NCBI GenBank assembly: GCA_963761325.1 | Contig: CAVXGZ010000008.1 | Span: forward strand, 930,001-994,000 | DNA: 64,000 nt | Direction of reading: 5' to 3' | Origin: Streptantibioticus_C sp963761325 | GTDB taxonomy: Bacteria > Actinomycetota > Actinomycetes > Streptomycetales > Streptomycetaceae | Part shown: positions 50,931-59,758 of the stretch, piece by piece | Layout: every line of letters begins with the position of its first letter | Numbering within the stretch: the first letter of the stretch is position 1 | Notes under the pieces: model-generated | Told to the model about the DNA's origin: nothing | Database searches by the model: none | What the model saw: only the letters and a program-made list of their open reading frames with translations | Translations under genes and position numbers: made by a program

Positions 50931-53063
50931 ATGGCCGGACCGGGCAGGGCGGCGCGGCTGGTCAGCGGACACCGCGTCAAGTGGCTGATCCTCGTGCTGT
51001 GGCTGATCGTGCTGGCCGTCGCGGCGCCGCGGGCCGGCAAGCTGATGGACGCCGAGAAGAACGACGCCTCGGCCTGGCTGCCGGCCAGCGCGCAGTCCAC
51101 CAAGGTCGTGGACGAGTCGAAGGCGTTCCTGCCGCAGAACGCCACCGCGGTCATCGTCTACGACCGCGACCGGGGCCTGACCCGCTCCGACCTGGCGGCG
51201 ATCGCGGCGGACGTGCGGGGGCTGCGCCGGCTGACCGGCGACGGCATCGACGGCGGCCAGGTGCAGGGCCCGGTGCCGAACGCCGCCCGGGCGCCGCGGG
51301 CCGCCCTGGTGCTGGTGCCGGTCAGCTACGGCGCCAACGGCTGGACCACCATCGGCAAGGCGGTGGACCGGATGCGGGACGTCATCAGCGGCGCCCCGGC
51401 CGGCCTGCACACCCATATCACCGGCCCGGCCGGCAACGCGGCCGACAACAGCGACGCCTTCTCCGGCATCGACGGCACCCTGCTGCTGTCCGCCCTCGCG
51501 GTGGTGGTGGTCATCCTGCTGCTGACGTACCGCAGTCCGACGCTGCTGGTGGTGCCGGTGCTGTGCGTGATCGGCGCGCTGCTGACCGCCGAGTCGGTGG
51601 TCTACCTGCTGGCCCGGCACGCCGGCCTGGTGGTCAACGCGCAGAGCGCGGGCATCCTGACGGTGCTGGTCTTCGGGGCGGGCACCGACTACGGGCTGCT
51701 GCTGACCGCGCGGTACCGCGAGGAGCTGCGCCGGCACGAGGACCGGCACGAGGCGATGGCGCTGGCCCTGCACCGGGCGGGCCCGGCGGTGGTGGCGAGC
51801 GCGTCCACCGTGGTGGTCAGCATGCTGTGCCTGCTGGCCGCCGAGATGAACTCCACCAGCGGGCTCGGCCCGGTCGCCGCGATCGGCGTGGCGGTGGCAC
51901 TGCTGGCGATGGTGACGCTCTTCCCGGCGCTGCTGCTGATCACCGGCCGCTGGATCTTCTGGCCGACGATCCCGCGGCTGGGCAGCGACGAGCCGACCAG
52001 GACCGGGGTGTGGGCCCGGATGGGCCGCCGGATCGCCCGCAGGCCGCGCGCCGTGTGGCTGGTGACCGCGCTGGCGCTGGCGGCCTGCTCGTTCGGGCTG
52101 ATCGCGCTGAACGCGGTCGGGCTCAGCCAGGCCCAGAGCTTCACCGGCAAGCCGGACTCGGTGGTCGGCCAGCAGGTGGTGGACCGCTACTTCCCGGCCG
52201 GGGCGGGCACGCCGCTGCAGGTGATCAGCGACACCGGCCGGGCGGCCGCGGTGCGCCGCGCGCTCGCCTCGGTGCCGGGCATCGCGCCGCACAGCGTGCG
52301 GGTGCCGCGCGGCGTGCCGGCCTCCCGCGGCGGGCGCACCTACCAGGAGGCGACGCTCACCGCCCAGCCGATCGGCGGCGTGGCCTTCGCCACGGTGGAC
52401 CGGGCCCGCGACGCGGTGGCGGCGGTGCCGGGAGCGCACGCGGTCGTCGGCGGCGGGTCGGCGGCCCAACTGGACGCCGACCGCGCCTCCAAGCGCGACA
52501 ACCGGCTGCTGATCCCGATCATCCTGGTCGTGGTGATGGTGGTGCTCGGGCTGCTGCTGCGGGCGGTGGTGGCGCCGCTGCTGCTGATCGCCACGGTGGT
52601 GCTGTCGTTCGCGGCGGCGCTCGGCATCAGCGCGCTCGTCTTCCGCCACCTGTTCCACTTCGCCGCGCAGGACACCGCGTTCCCGCTGTTCGTCTTCGTC
52701 TTCCTGGTGGCGCTGGGCATCGACTACAACATCTTCCTGATGACCCGGATCCGGGAGGAGACCGTGCACTCCGACACCCGGTCCGGCGCGCTGACCGGGC
52801 TGGCGGCGACCGGTGGCGTGATCACCTCGGCGGGCCTGGTGCTGGCGGGCACGTTCGCGGCGCTGGCCACCCTGCCGGTGGTGGCCTTCGCCGAGATGGG
52901 CTTCGCGGTGGCGCTCGGCGTCCTGCTGGACACCCTGGTGGTCCGCTCGGTGCTGGTGACCGCGCTGACGCTGGACCTGGGCCACCGGATGTGGTGGCCC
53001 AGCGCCCTGGACGCGCCGCGCGCTACCCGGCCAGCAGCGTCAACCGGTCCAGACTCGCCCTGA
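50931..53063 (+). CDS. MMPL family (RND superfamily) transporter
   Basis: 710 aa, ATG at 50931. One membrane segment at about 19-38, a large extracytoplasmic loop, a first block of membrane segments (about 185-350) with VFGAGTDYGLLLTARYREEL, a central loop, and a second block (about 525-690) with VALGIDYNIFLMTRIREE. The two GxxxDY motifs are the proton relay of the MMPL family. Substrate unknown; Streptomyces relatives export lipids or antibiotics. The last about 14 codons overlap the convergent isomerase-like gene by 41 bp. Confidence 0.9.
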   Translation: MAGPGRAARLVSGHRVKWLILVLWLIVLAVAAPRAGKLMDAEKNDASAWLPASAQSTKVVDESKAFLPQNATAVIVYDRDRGLTRSDLAAIAADVRGLRRLTGDGIDGGQVQGPVPNAARAPRAALVLVPVSYGANGWTTIGKAVDRMRDVISGAPAGLHTHITGPAGNAADNSDAFSGIDGTLLLSALAVVVVILLLTYRSPTLLVVPVLCVIGALLTAESVVYLLARHAGLVVNAQSAGILTVLVFGAGTDYGLLLTARYREELRRHEDRHEAMALALHRAGPAVVASASTVVVSMLCLLAAEMNSTSGLGPVAAIGVAVALLAMVTLFPALLLITGRWIFWPTIPRLGSDEPTRTGVWARMGRRIARRPRAVWLVTALALAACSFGLIALNAVGLSQAQSFTGKPDSVVGQQVVDRYFPAGAGTPLQVISDTGRAAAVRRALASVPGIAPHSVRVPRGVPASRGGRTYQEATLTAQPIGGVAFATVDRARDAVAAVPGAHAVVGGGSAAQLDADRASKRDNRLLIPIILVVVMVVLGLLLRAVVAPLLLIATVVLSFAAALGISALVFRHLFHFAAQDTAFPLFVFVFLVALGIDYNIFLMTRIREETVHSDTRSGALTGLAATGGVITSAGLVLAGTFAALATLPVVAFAEMGFAVALGVLLDTLVVRSVLVTALTLDLGHRMWWPSALDAPRATRPAASTGPDSP

Positions 53064-53886
53064 CGTCCGCCAGCGGGCCCTGCCCCGGCTCCGGTTCGCG
53101 GTCCAGCACGCAGTCCTGCTCCATGACGTACCAGCCGGCGTAGCCGACCGAGTCCAGCGCGGCCACGATCGCCGCCAGGTCCACGTCGCCCCGGCCGAGC
53201 GGCCGGTACATGCCGGCGCGGACCGCGTCGGTGTACGTGGTGCGGCCGGCGCGCACCGATTCCGCGGCGGCCGCGTCCACGTCCTTGAGGTGCACGTGCG
53301 CGACGCGTTCCGGCACCCGGCGGGCCAGCTGCGCGGGGTCGGTGCCGCCGACGAGGAGGTGGCCGGTGTCCAGGCAGAGCGGGATGGCGCTGCCGTCCAG
53401 CACGCGGTCCACCTCCTGCGGGCCCTCGACCATCGTGCCGACGTGCGGGTGCAGCACGGTGGTGGCCCCGGACCGGGCGGCGACGTGCTCGGCGATCCGG
53501 TCGAGGTTGGCCAGCAGCGTGCGCCAGCCGTGCGCGGTCAGCTCCGGCCGGGTGTCGTAGCCGTCGGTGCCGGTGGCCGCCGCGAGCACCAGGGTGCGGG
53601 CGCCGCCGAAGCCGGACAGCGCCCGGCGCACCTGCGGCAGCGGGTCGTGGTCCGGGTCGTGCAGGACGACGGGGACGAAGCCGCCGACCGCGGTGAGCCC
53701 GTGGCCGGCCAGCAGCGCGGCGCGCTCGCCGGGGTCGGCGGGCAGGAAGCCGTCGGGGCCGAACTCGGTGGCGGTCAGGCCGGCCCGGCTCATCTCGTCG
53801 AGCACCCGGCCGGGCGCCATCTGGTGCCCCCAGCCGGGCACCTCGCACACGCCCCAGGAGATCGGGGCCCCGGCCACCCGGATCAC
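53023..53886 (-). CDS. IolE/xylose isomerase-like TIM-barrel sugar isomerase or dehydratase
   Basis: 287 aa, GTG start at 53886 overlapping the upstream dehydrogenase stop (GTGA). It starts VAGAPISWGVCEVPGWGHQM and has the AP endonuclease-2 type metal ligands: E in TATEFGPDG, H in VLHPHVGTMVEG, D and H in CLDTGHLLVGG, H in HVHLKDVD and E in YVMEQDCV. Similar to inosose dehydratase (IolE) or related epimerases. Coupling to a Gfo/Idh/MocA dehydrogenase supports cyclitol or sugar catabolism, but the substrate is open. Confidence 0.82.
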   Translation of the reverse strand: MIRVAGAPISWGVCEVPGWGHQMAPGRVLDEMSRAGLTATEFGPDGFLPADPGERAALLAGHGLTAVGGFVPVVLHDPDHDPLPQVRRALSGFGGARTLVLAAATGTDGYDTRPELTAHGWRTLLANLDRIAEHVAARSGATTVLHPHVGTMVEGPQEVDRVLDGSAIPLCLDTGHLLVGGTDPAQLARRVPERVAHVHLKDVDAAAAESVRAGRTTYTDAVRAGMYRPLGRGDVDLAAIVAALDSVGYAGWYVMEQDCVLDREPEPGQGPLADVRASLDRLTLLAG

Positions 53887-54881
53887 GCGGCCACCTCCGG
53901 CAGCCGCACCGGGCGGCCGCTGCGGCGGGAGCGGTCGGCGGCGTCCGCCACCGCGAGCGCGGCCCGCGCGTCGGCACCGGTGCACGGGCTGGGCCGGGCG
54001 CCGGCCACCACCTCGGTGAACGCGGCCAGTTCGGCGACGTAGGCGTCCCGGAAGCGGTCCATGAAGCCCGGGTAGGGCTCGCCGGGCGGCCATCCGGCGC
54101 CCTCGGCGGAGGTCAGCGGCGCCCGGTCGGTCAGTCCGGCGACCAGCGAGCCGCGCGCGCCGCACGCCTCCAGCCGCACGTCGTAGCCGGCGCCGTTGTA
54201 GCGGGTCGCGGTGCAGGTGGCCAGCGTGCCGTCGTCCAGGGTGAGCAGGGTGACGGCGGTGTCCACGTCGTCGGCGGCGGCGAAGAACTCCTCGCCCCGG
54301 TTGGCGCCGACCGCGTACACCTCGACGACCTCGCGGCCGGTGACCCAGCGCACGATGTCGTAGTCGTGCACCGAGCAGTCCCGGAAGATGCCGCCGGAGG
54401 CCGGCAGATAGCCCGGGTGCGGCGGCAGCGGATCGGAGGTGCAGGCCCGCAGCGTGTGCAGCCAGCCGAGCCGGCCGTCGGCGACCGCCGCGCGCAGCGC
54501 CTGGTACCCGGCGTCGAACCGGCGCTGGAAGCCGATGTGCAACGGCACGTCGCCGCCCGCGAGTTCCGCGAGGACCGCGTCGGTCTCGGCGAGCGTGCCG
54601 GCCACCGGCTTCTCGCAGAAGACCGGGATCCCGGCGCGCACCGCGGTGGTGATCAGCTCGGCGTGCGCGGCGGTGGGCGCCGCGATCACCACGCCGTCCA
54701 GTCCGGATCCGAGCAGGGCGTCGAGGTCACCGGCGTGCTGCGCGCCGAGCTTGTCGGCCACCGCCCGGGCCTGGCGTTCGTCGGCGTCGTGCACGACCAC
54801 GGCGGTCACGGCCGGGAGGGAGACGAGTGTCTCGGCGTGGAACGCGCCGATGCGGCCCGTACCGATGAGTCCGATACGCAT
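53883..54881 (-). CDS. Gfo/Idh/MocA oxidoreductase, myo-inositol 2-dehydrogenase-like
   Basis: 332 aa, ATG at 54881. The N-terminal Rossmann fold has GLIGTGRIGAFHAE, then CEKPVAGTLAETDAVL with the catalytic-region lysine, and GGIFRDCSVHDYDIVRWV with the D...H pair typical of inositol 2-dehydrogenase (IolG). It likely oxidises a cyclic polyol with NAD(P). A good promoter is seen 42 bp upstream. It is divergent from the GntR/HutC regulator. Confidence 0.87.
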   Translation of the reverse strand: MRIGLIGTGRIGAFHAETLVSLPAVTAVVVHDADERQARAVADKLGAQHAGDLDALLGSGLDGVVIAAPTAAHAELITTAVRAGIPVFCEKPVAGTLAETDAVLAELAGGDVPLHIGFQRRFDAGYQALRAAVADGRLGWLHTLRACTSDPLPPHPGYLPASGGIFRDCSVHDYDIVRWVTGREVVEVYAVGANRGEEFFAAADDVDTAVTLLTLDDGTLATCTATRYNGAGYDVRLEACGARGSLVAGLTDRAPLTSAEGAGWPPGEPYPGFMDRFRDAYVAELAAFTEVVAGARPSPCTGADARAALAVADAADRSRRSGRPVRLPEVAA

Positions 54882-54929
54882 ATACGGATGCCTTTCCGTG
54901 GGCGGGGACCGGTGAGCGGCCCACCCTGT

Positions 54930-54958
54930 TTTCTACTCTTCGATCGGGCCCGGATCAA
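54930..54958 (-). promoter_or_regulatory. promoter of the dehydrogenase operon
   Basis: On the minus strand TTGATC (54958-54953), 17 bp, TAGAAA (54935-54930). The next region toward the regulator carries two TGACAT elements (54969-54974 and 54996-55001) that could be regulator half-sites. Confidence 0.6.
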
Positions 54959-55045
54959 GTGTTTGTTATGACATACGGACGTTCAGAGCTTAACCTGACA
55001 TGAGGCATACTGGCGGCGGTTGCATACGGCCCCTGGGAGGGTGGC

Positions 55046-55789
55046 GTGGAGTCCATCGCGAAACTGATCACCATCGACCGGGGCAGTCCGGTGCCGCTGT
55101 ACTTCCAGTTCGCCCAGCAGCTGCAGGAGCTCATCGAGACCGGGGTGCTGCCGCCCGGCACCCGGCTCAGCAACGAGATCGCGATGGCGGACCAGTTCGG
55201 CCTGTCCCGCCCGACCATGCGGCAGGCCATGCAACACCTGGTGGACAAGGGCCTGTTGGCCCGCAAGCGCGGCGTCGGCACCCAGGTCGTCACCAACCGC
55301 ATCCGCCGCCAGGTCGAACTCACCAGCCTCTACGAGGACCTGGTGCGCGACAAGCGCCACCCGCGGACCGACGTGCTGTCCATAGAGACCCTCCAGGCCG
55401 GCGCCGAGGTGGCCGCCGCGCTGCGGATCGACGCCGGCTCCGACGTCGTCTCGGTGCGCCGGCTGCGGTACGCCGACGACCAGCCGATCGCCCTCATGCA
55501 CAACCACCTGCCCGCCGGGCTGGTCGAGTTGACCGAGGAGGCGCTGTCCCAGCAGGGCCTGTACCCGCTGCTGCGCCGCTCGGGGACGGACCTGAGCACC
55601 GCCGCCCAGACCATCGGCGCCCGCCGGGCCACCGCCGCCGAGGCCCGGCTGCTCACCGAGTCACGCGGCGCGACGCTGCTCACCATGACCCGGACCGCCT
55701 ACGACAGCGCGGGGCGGCCCGTGGAGTACGGCTCCCACCTGTACCGCGCCTCCCGCTACTCCTTCGAGATGACGGTCGCCGCGCACTGA
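55046..55789 (+). CDS. GntR family regulator, HutC type
   Basis: 247 aa, GTG at 55046 with GGGAGG upstream. GntR winged helix at about 15-80 (LPPGTRLSNEIAMADQFGLSRPTMRQAMQHL) and a C-terminal UTRA effector domain (VVSVRRLRYADDQPIALMHNHLP, LTMTRTAYDSAGRPVEYGSHLYR). It is divergent from the inositol-type dehydrogenase operon and is the likely regulator of it. The effector is probably the pathway sugar or a phosphorylated form. Confidence 0.9.
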   Translation: MESIAKLITIDRGSPVPLYFQFAQQLQELIETGVLPPGTRLSNEIAMADQFGLSRPTMRQAMQHLVDKGLLARKRGVGTQVVTNRIRRQVELTSLYEDLVRDKRHPRTDVLSIETLQAGAEVAAALRIDAGSDVVSVRRLRYADDQPIALMHNHLPAGLVELTEEALSQQGLYPLLRRSGTDLSTAAQTIGARRATAAEARLLTESRGATLLTMTRTAYDSAGRPVEYGSHLYRASRYSFEMTVAAH

Positions 55790-55794
55790 GCCGG

Positions 55795-57255
55795 TCAGCC
55801 GGTGCGGCGCAGCAGGGCCAGGTACATCGCGTCGGTGCCGTGCACATGCGGCCACAGCTGGATGTCGGGCCCGTCGCCGAGTCCCGGCACCCCCGGCAAC
55901 AGGGGCCGGGCGTCCAGCAGTTCGGCCGACGCGGGGGCGCCGCCCAGCCGGCCGCGCAGCACGTCGTCCACCACCACCCGGGTCTCGGCCGGATGCGGCG
56001 AGCAGGTCGCGTACCCCACCACCCCGCCGACCCGCACCGCGCGCAGCGCCGAACGCAGCAGGTCGCGCTGGAGCGGTCCGAAGCCCGCCACGTCCTGCGG
56101 CCGGCGCCGCCATCGGGCCTCCGGGCGGCGGCGCAGCGCACCGAGGCCGGTGCACGGCACGTCCACCAGCACCCGGTCGAACGTCCCCTCGCCCCACGCG
56201 GGCCGGGTGCCGTCGGCGGTGATCACCTGGTAGGGCCCGGGGTTGCCGGCCAGCGCGCGGGCCACCAGCCGGGCCCGGTGCGGCTGCTTCTCCGAGGCGA
56301 CCAGCAGCGCGCCGCGCTCGGCGCCGAGCGCGGCCAGCAGCGCCGCCTTGCCGCCGGGGCCCGCGCAGCCGTCCAGCCAGCGCCGGTCCGGGCCGTCCAG
56401 CGGCGCCGACGCCAGCGCCAGCGCGACCAGTTGGCTGCCCTCGTCCTGCACTCCGGCGCGGCCCTCGCGCACCGGGTCGAGGCCGGCCGGGTCGCCGCCG
56501 TCGGCCAGCCGCAGCGCGTAGGGCGACCAGCGTCCCGGCACGCCGTCCGGGCCGGCGGCGTCGGCCAGTTCGGCCACCGTGGAGCGGCCCGGGCGGGCCA
56601 CCAGCGTCACCTCGGGGCGTTCGTTGTCCGCCGCCAGCAACTCCTCGATGCCGGCCCGGCCGCCGCCGAGCGCGTCCCACAGCGCCGAGACCACCCAGCG
56701 CGGATGCGAGTGCACGACGGCGAGGTGCTGCTCGGCGTCCTCGTCGTAGGGCGGCGCGACCCGGGCCAGCCAGCCGTCCAGGTCGTCCGCGGCGATCTTG
56801 CGCAGCACCGCGTTGACGAACCGGGACCGCCCGTCACCGACCACCTCGCGGGCCAGCTCCACGGTGGCGGACACGGCCGCGTGCGGCGGGATCCGGGTGC
56901 CGAGCAGCTGGTGGGCGCCGAGCGCCAGCACGTCCAGCACCGGCGGATCGACCTCGCGCAGCGGCCGGTCCACGCAGGCGCCGATCACCGCGTCGTACGT
57001 GCCCTGCCGGCGCAGCGTCCCGTAGACCAGCTCGGTGGCGAGCGCGGCGTCCCGGCGGTCGAACGGGCCGCGCTTGGCCGCCTCGCGCAGCAGCGCCGGC
57101 AGCACGAGGTTGGCGTACGCGTCCCGCTCGTCCACCGCGCGCAACGCGTCGTAGGCGAGCCGGCGCACCGGGTCGGGCGCCGGAGGCCGGTAGGGCTTGC
57201 GCTGCGCCGCACCGTGCGGCCGGCCCTTCGGACGGCGGGAGGAGTGGTCGGTCAC
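55795..57255 (-). CDS. rsmB: 16S rRNA (cytosine-967-C5)-methyltransferase RsmB
   Basis: 486 aa from the GTG at 57255. The N-terminal NusB-like RNA-binding domain (about 25-160: DPVRRLAYDALRAVDERDAYANLVLP) is followed by a SAM methyltransferase domain with LDGCAGPGGKAALLA and two catalytic-region cysteines: VDVPCTGLGALRRRPE and GYATCSPHPAE. Proteobacterial RsmB has the same layout. It follows fmt by 112 bp, as in other streptomycetes. Confidence 0.94.
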   Translation of the reverse strand: MTDHSSRRPKGRPHGAAQRKPYRPPAPDPVRRLAYDALRAVDERDAYANLVLPALLREAAKRGPFDRRDAALATELVYGTLRRQGTYDAVIGACVDRPLREVDPPVLDVLALGAHQLLGTRIPPHAAVSATVELAREVVGDGRSRFVNAVLRKIAADDLDGWLARVAPPYDEDAEQHLAVVHSHPRWVVSALWDALGGGRAGIEELLAADNERPEVTLVARPGRSTVAELADAAGPDGVPGRWSPYALRLADGGDPAGLDPVREGRAGVQDEGSQLVALALASAPLDGPDRRWLDGCAGPGGKAALLAALGAERGALLVASEKQPHRARLVARALAGNPGPYQVITADGTRPAWGEGTFDRVLVDVPCTGLGALRRRPEARWRRRPQDVAGFGPLQRDLLRSALRAVRVGGVVGYATCSPHPAETRVVVDDVLRGRLGGAPASAELLDARPLLPGVPGLGDGPDIQLWPHVHGTDAMYLALLRRTG

Positions 57256-57367
57256 GGGGAAAGGTGCTCCGGGAAGTCTGGGAACGGGGTGGGTGCGGCG
57301 GGCCCGGGGATGCCGGGGAGGCGGACCGGCCCGCCGCGGCGGGCCGGTCACGGTCCAGCGTAGGTGC

Positions 57368-58306
57368 TCACTCCCCCAGGCGGTCGCCGGTGGCCAGGCG
57401 CACCCCGCGGGCCCAGTCGGCCGCGCGCATCGCCTTCTTGCCCTGCGGCTGCACGTCGGTGAGTTCGACCGGGTGCGAGCCGGTGCCGACCAGGACCGCG
57501 GTCTTGCTGACCGACAGCTCGCCGGGGGCCAGCCGCAGGTCGCCGCGGTCCGAGCGCGGGGTGACCGGCGCGAGCTTGAGGCGTTCGCCGCGGTGCAGGG
57601 TCCAGGCGCCGGGCGCCGGGGTGCAGCCGCGGACCAGCCGGTCGACGCGGAGCGCCGGCGCCCGCCACTCCACCCGGCCGTCCTCCACGCTGATCTTCGG
57701 CGCTATCGAGATCCCGTCGGACGGCTGCTCGCGGGCGACCAGGGTGCCGTCGGCGATGCCGTCCATGGTGGCCGTCAGCAGCCCGGCGCCGGCCGCCGCC
57801 AGGCGTTCCAGCAGCGCTCCGCTGGTGTCGGCGGGCCGCACGGTCTCGGTGATCATCCCGTAGACCGGTCCGGAGTCGAGGCCCTCCTCGATCAGGAAGG
57901 TGGACGCGCCGGTGACCTCGTCGCCGGCGATGACGGAGTGCTGGACCGGGGCCGCGCCGCGCCACGCGGGCAGCAGCGAGAAGTGCAGGTTGACCCAGCC
58001 GTGCCGGGGGATGTCCAGCGCCACCTTGGGCAGCAGCGCGCCGTAGGCGACCACCGGGCAGCAGTCGGGGGCGAGGTCCGTCAGCCGGGCGAGGAAGTCC
58101 TCCTCCCGGGGCCGCTTGGGCTTGAGCACCTCGATCCCGGCCTCCTCGGCGCGCTGCGCGACCGGGCTCGCCACCAGCTTGCGGCCGCGGCCGGCGGGGG
58201 CGTCGGGCCGGGTGACCACCGCGACGACCTCGTGCCGTTCGGACGCCAGCAGCGCGTCCAGGGCGGGCAGGGCGACTTCGGGGGTACCGGCGAAGACGAG
58301 CTTCAT
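57368..58306 (-). CDS. fmt: methionyl-tRNA formyltransferase
   Basis: 312 aa, ATG at 58306. It formylates initiator Met-tRNA. The formyl-tetrahydrofolate motif NLHFSLLPAWRGAAPVQ with the catalytic N, H and later D (VTGASTFLIEEGLDSGPV) is clear, and FAGTPEVALPAL opens the protein. The C-terminal tRNA-binding domain is complete. It follows def by 97 bp. Confidence 0.97.
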   Translation of the reverse strand: MKLVFAGTPEVALPALDALLASERHEVVAVVTRPDAPAGRGRKLVASPVAQRAEEAGIEVLKPKRPREEDFLARLTDLAPDCCPVVAYGALLPKVALDIPRHGWVNLHFSLLPAWRGAAPVQHSVIAGDEVTGASTFLIEEGLDSGPVYGMITETVRPADTSGALLERLAAAGAGLLTATMDGIADGTLVAREQPSDGISIAPKISVEDGRVEWRAPALRVDRLVRGCTPAPGAWTLHRGERLKLAPVTPRSDRGDLRLAPGELSVSKTAVLVGTGSHPVELTDVQPQGKKAMRAADWARGVRLATGDRLGE

Positions 58307-58403
58307 CGTGAAGGGAGTGCCTTTCTGTCCGTCTGCCTGCGGTCCGTGCCGTGGGTGGATCCGCCGCCGTGGGCGGATCCGCCGAGTTCACCGCCGGGCG
58401 GGG

Positions 58404-58949
58404 TCACCGCGCGGCGCCGAAGGTGCTGTGCGGCGAGGCCCGCACCTGCGGCGGCGGCTGCCCGGCCCACTCCGCCTCGCGGATCGCCCGCAGCGCCGCC
58501 TTGCGCTGCTCGGGGTCGAGCCGGTCGATGAAGATGATGCCGTCGAGGTGGTCGGTCTCGTGCTGTATGCACCGCGACAGCAGCTCGGTGCCCTCGATGG
58601 TCACCGGGTCGCCGTACATGTTGAAGCCCTTGGCGACCACGCCGAAGGCACGCTCGCAGTCGAACCGCAGACCGGGCAGCGACAGGCAGCCCTCCGGCCC
58701 CTCCTGCCGCTCGTCGCTGAGCGCCAGGTCCGGGTTGACCAGATGCCCGATCTCGCCGTTCACCCGGTAGGTGAACACCCGCAGCGACACGCCGAGTTGC
58801 GGCGCCGCGAGCCCGGCGCCCGGCGCGTCGACCATCGTGTCGGTGAGGTCCTTGACCAGCCCGCGCAGCTCCTTGTCGAAGACGGTGACCGGCTGGGCCG
58901 CCATGCGCAGCACCGGGTCGCCGAAGATGCGGATCGGCAGCACGGACAC
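58404..58949 (-). CDS. def: peptide deformylase
   Basis: 181 aa, GTG at 58949. Motif 1 GAGLAAPQ (44-51), motif 2 EGCLSLPG with metal ligand C88, motif 3 HETDH with H130, catalytic E131 and H134. It removes the N-formyl group from nascent proteins and is encoded directly upstream of fmt, its counterpart. A TAGACT at 59006-59001 on the minus strand could be the -10 of this unit. Confidence 0.96.
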   Translation of the reverse strand: MSVLPIRIFGDPVLRMAAQPVTVFDKELRGLVKDLTDTMVDAPGAGLAAPQLGVSLRVFTYRVNGEIGHLVNPDLALSDERQEGPEGCLSLPGLRFDCERAFGVVAKGFNMYGDPVTIEGTELLSRCIQHETDHLDGIIFIDRLDPEQRKAALRAIREAEWAGQPPPQVRASPHSTFGAAR

Positions 58950-59103
58950 GGGCGGGCTCCTCGGGACGGCGGGGCGCGGGACGGAAAACGCGAGCGCCCC
59001 AGTCTAGGGGGGAGCGGGCGTGCGGGGGCGTACGAGACGAATCGCGCCTCCCGCATGCCTCGACGCGCCCCTTGCGCGTGACCCCTTGGGCGTCTGACGC
59101 GTT

Positions 59104-59121
59104 GGTCAAGACAGTTTGACC
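59104..59121. repeat. inverted repeat between def and the HTH gene
   Basis: GGTCAA-GACAGT-TTGACC, perfect 6-bp arms with a 6-bp spacer, in the 270-bp region between the divergent genes. It could be an operator for the HTH protein encoded next to it. Confidence 0.4.
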
Positions 59122-59221
59122 GAGGTCGGGTCGCCGGGCGGCCGTCTCCGACGTCAACTCGGTGACGTTCACCGCATCTTGACCCACACGACTCCAATCG
59201 CCGGTTCCGAGAGGCTTGTTC

Positions 59222-59752
59222 ATGGCCGACCACGCAACCCACGACGCCCAGGCACGGGCCAGCCTGCACCTTCTGGTACGGGACATCGAGCGGGTTCGCC
59301 GCCAGGTGGACGCACTGCGCACCCTGACCGCTCAGCTCGGCAACGTCTACCGGCCCCGGCGCAGCGGCCCGGCCGCCGGGTTCGTCGTCTACGGCCGGGC
59401 CCCCGCCCCCACCGTCCGCCTCGCGCAGGAACTCCGCGACAGCGTCGAGACCCTGGTCACCGCGGCCGTCGACTTCGACCGCTCGCTCGGCTTCTCCTGG
59501 GACGCGGTGGGCTCGGCGCTCGGCGTGACCAAGCAGGCCGTGCACCGCCGCTACGGATCGCGGCGGGCCAGCGCCGCCGGCGGCAGCGCCGACGACGAAC
59601 CCTCCCGCGGGGCCGGCGGCTCCGCCGCCTCGACCGGCCCGGCGGGCGTGCCCACGGTCCCGGCCGCCCGGACCGTGCCGCCGGCCGCGCCGGGCGGCCA
59701 GCGCGACGAGGCGCTGCCGGGCGGCGCGCTGCCCGGTCCGCGCAACGGCTGA
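59222..59752 (+). CDS. HTH-containing protein with disordered tail
   Basis: 176 aa, ATG at 59222 with GAGAGG upstream. Residues 8-50 look like a helical dimerisation segment (LHLLVRDIERVRRQVDALRTL), then at about 90-118 an HTH of the sigma-70 region-4 kind (SWDAVGSALGVTKQAVHRRYG), and a Pro/Ala/Gly-rich tail of about 60 residues. Streptomycetes have such proteins near priA as far as I recall. The function is unknown; DNA binding is inferred. Convergent with priA, 6 bp apart. Confidence 0.75.
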   Translation: MADHATHDAQARASLHLLVRDIERVRRQVDALRTLTAQLGNVYRPRRSGPAAGFVVYGRAPAPTVRLAQELRDSVETLVTAAVDFDRSLGFSWDAVGSALGVTKQAVHRRYGSRRASAAGGSADDEPSRGAGGSAASTGPAGVPTVPAARTVPPAAPGGQRDEALPGGALPGPRNG

Positions 59753-59758
59753 ACCGGA

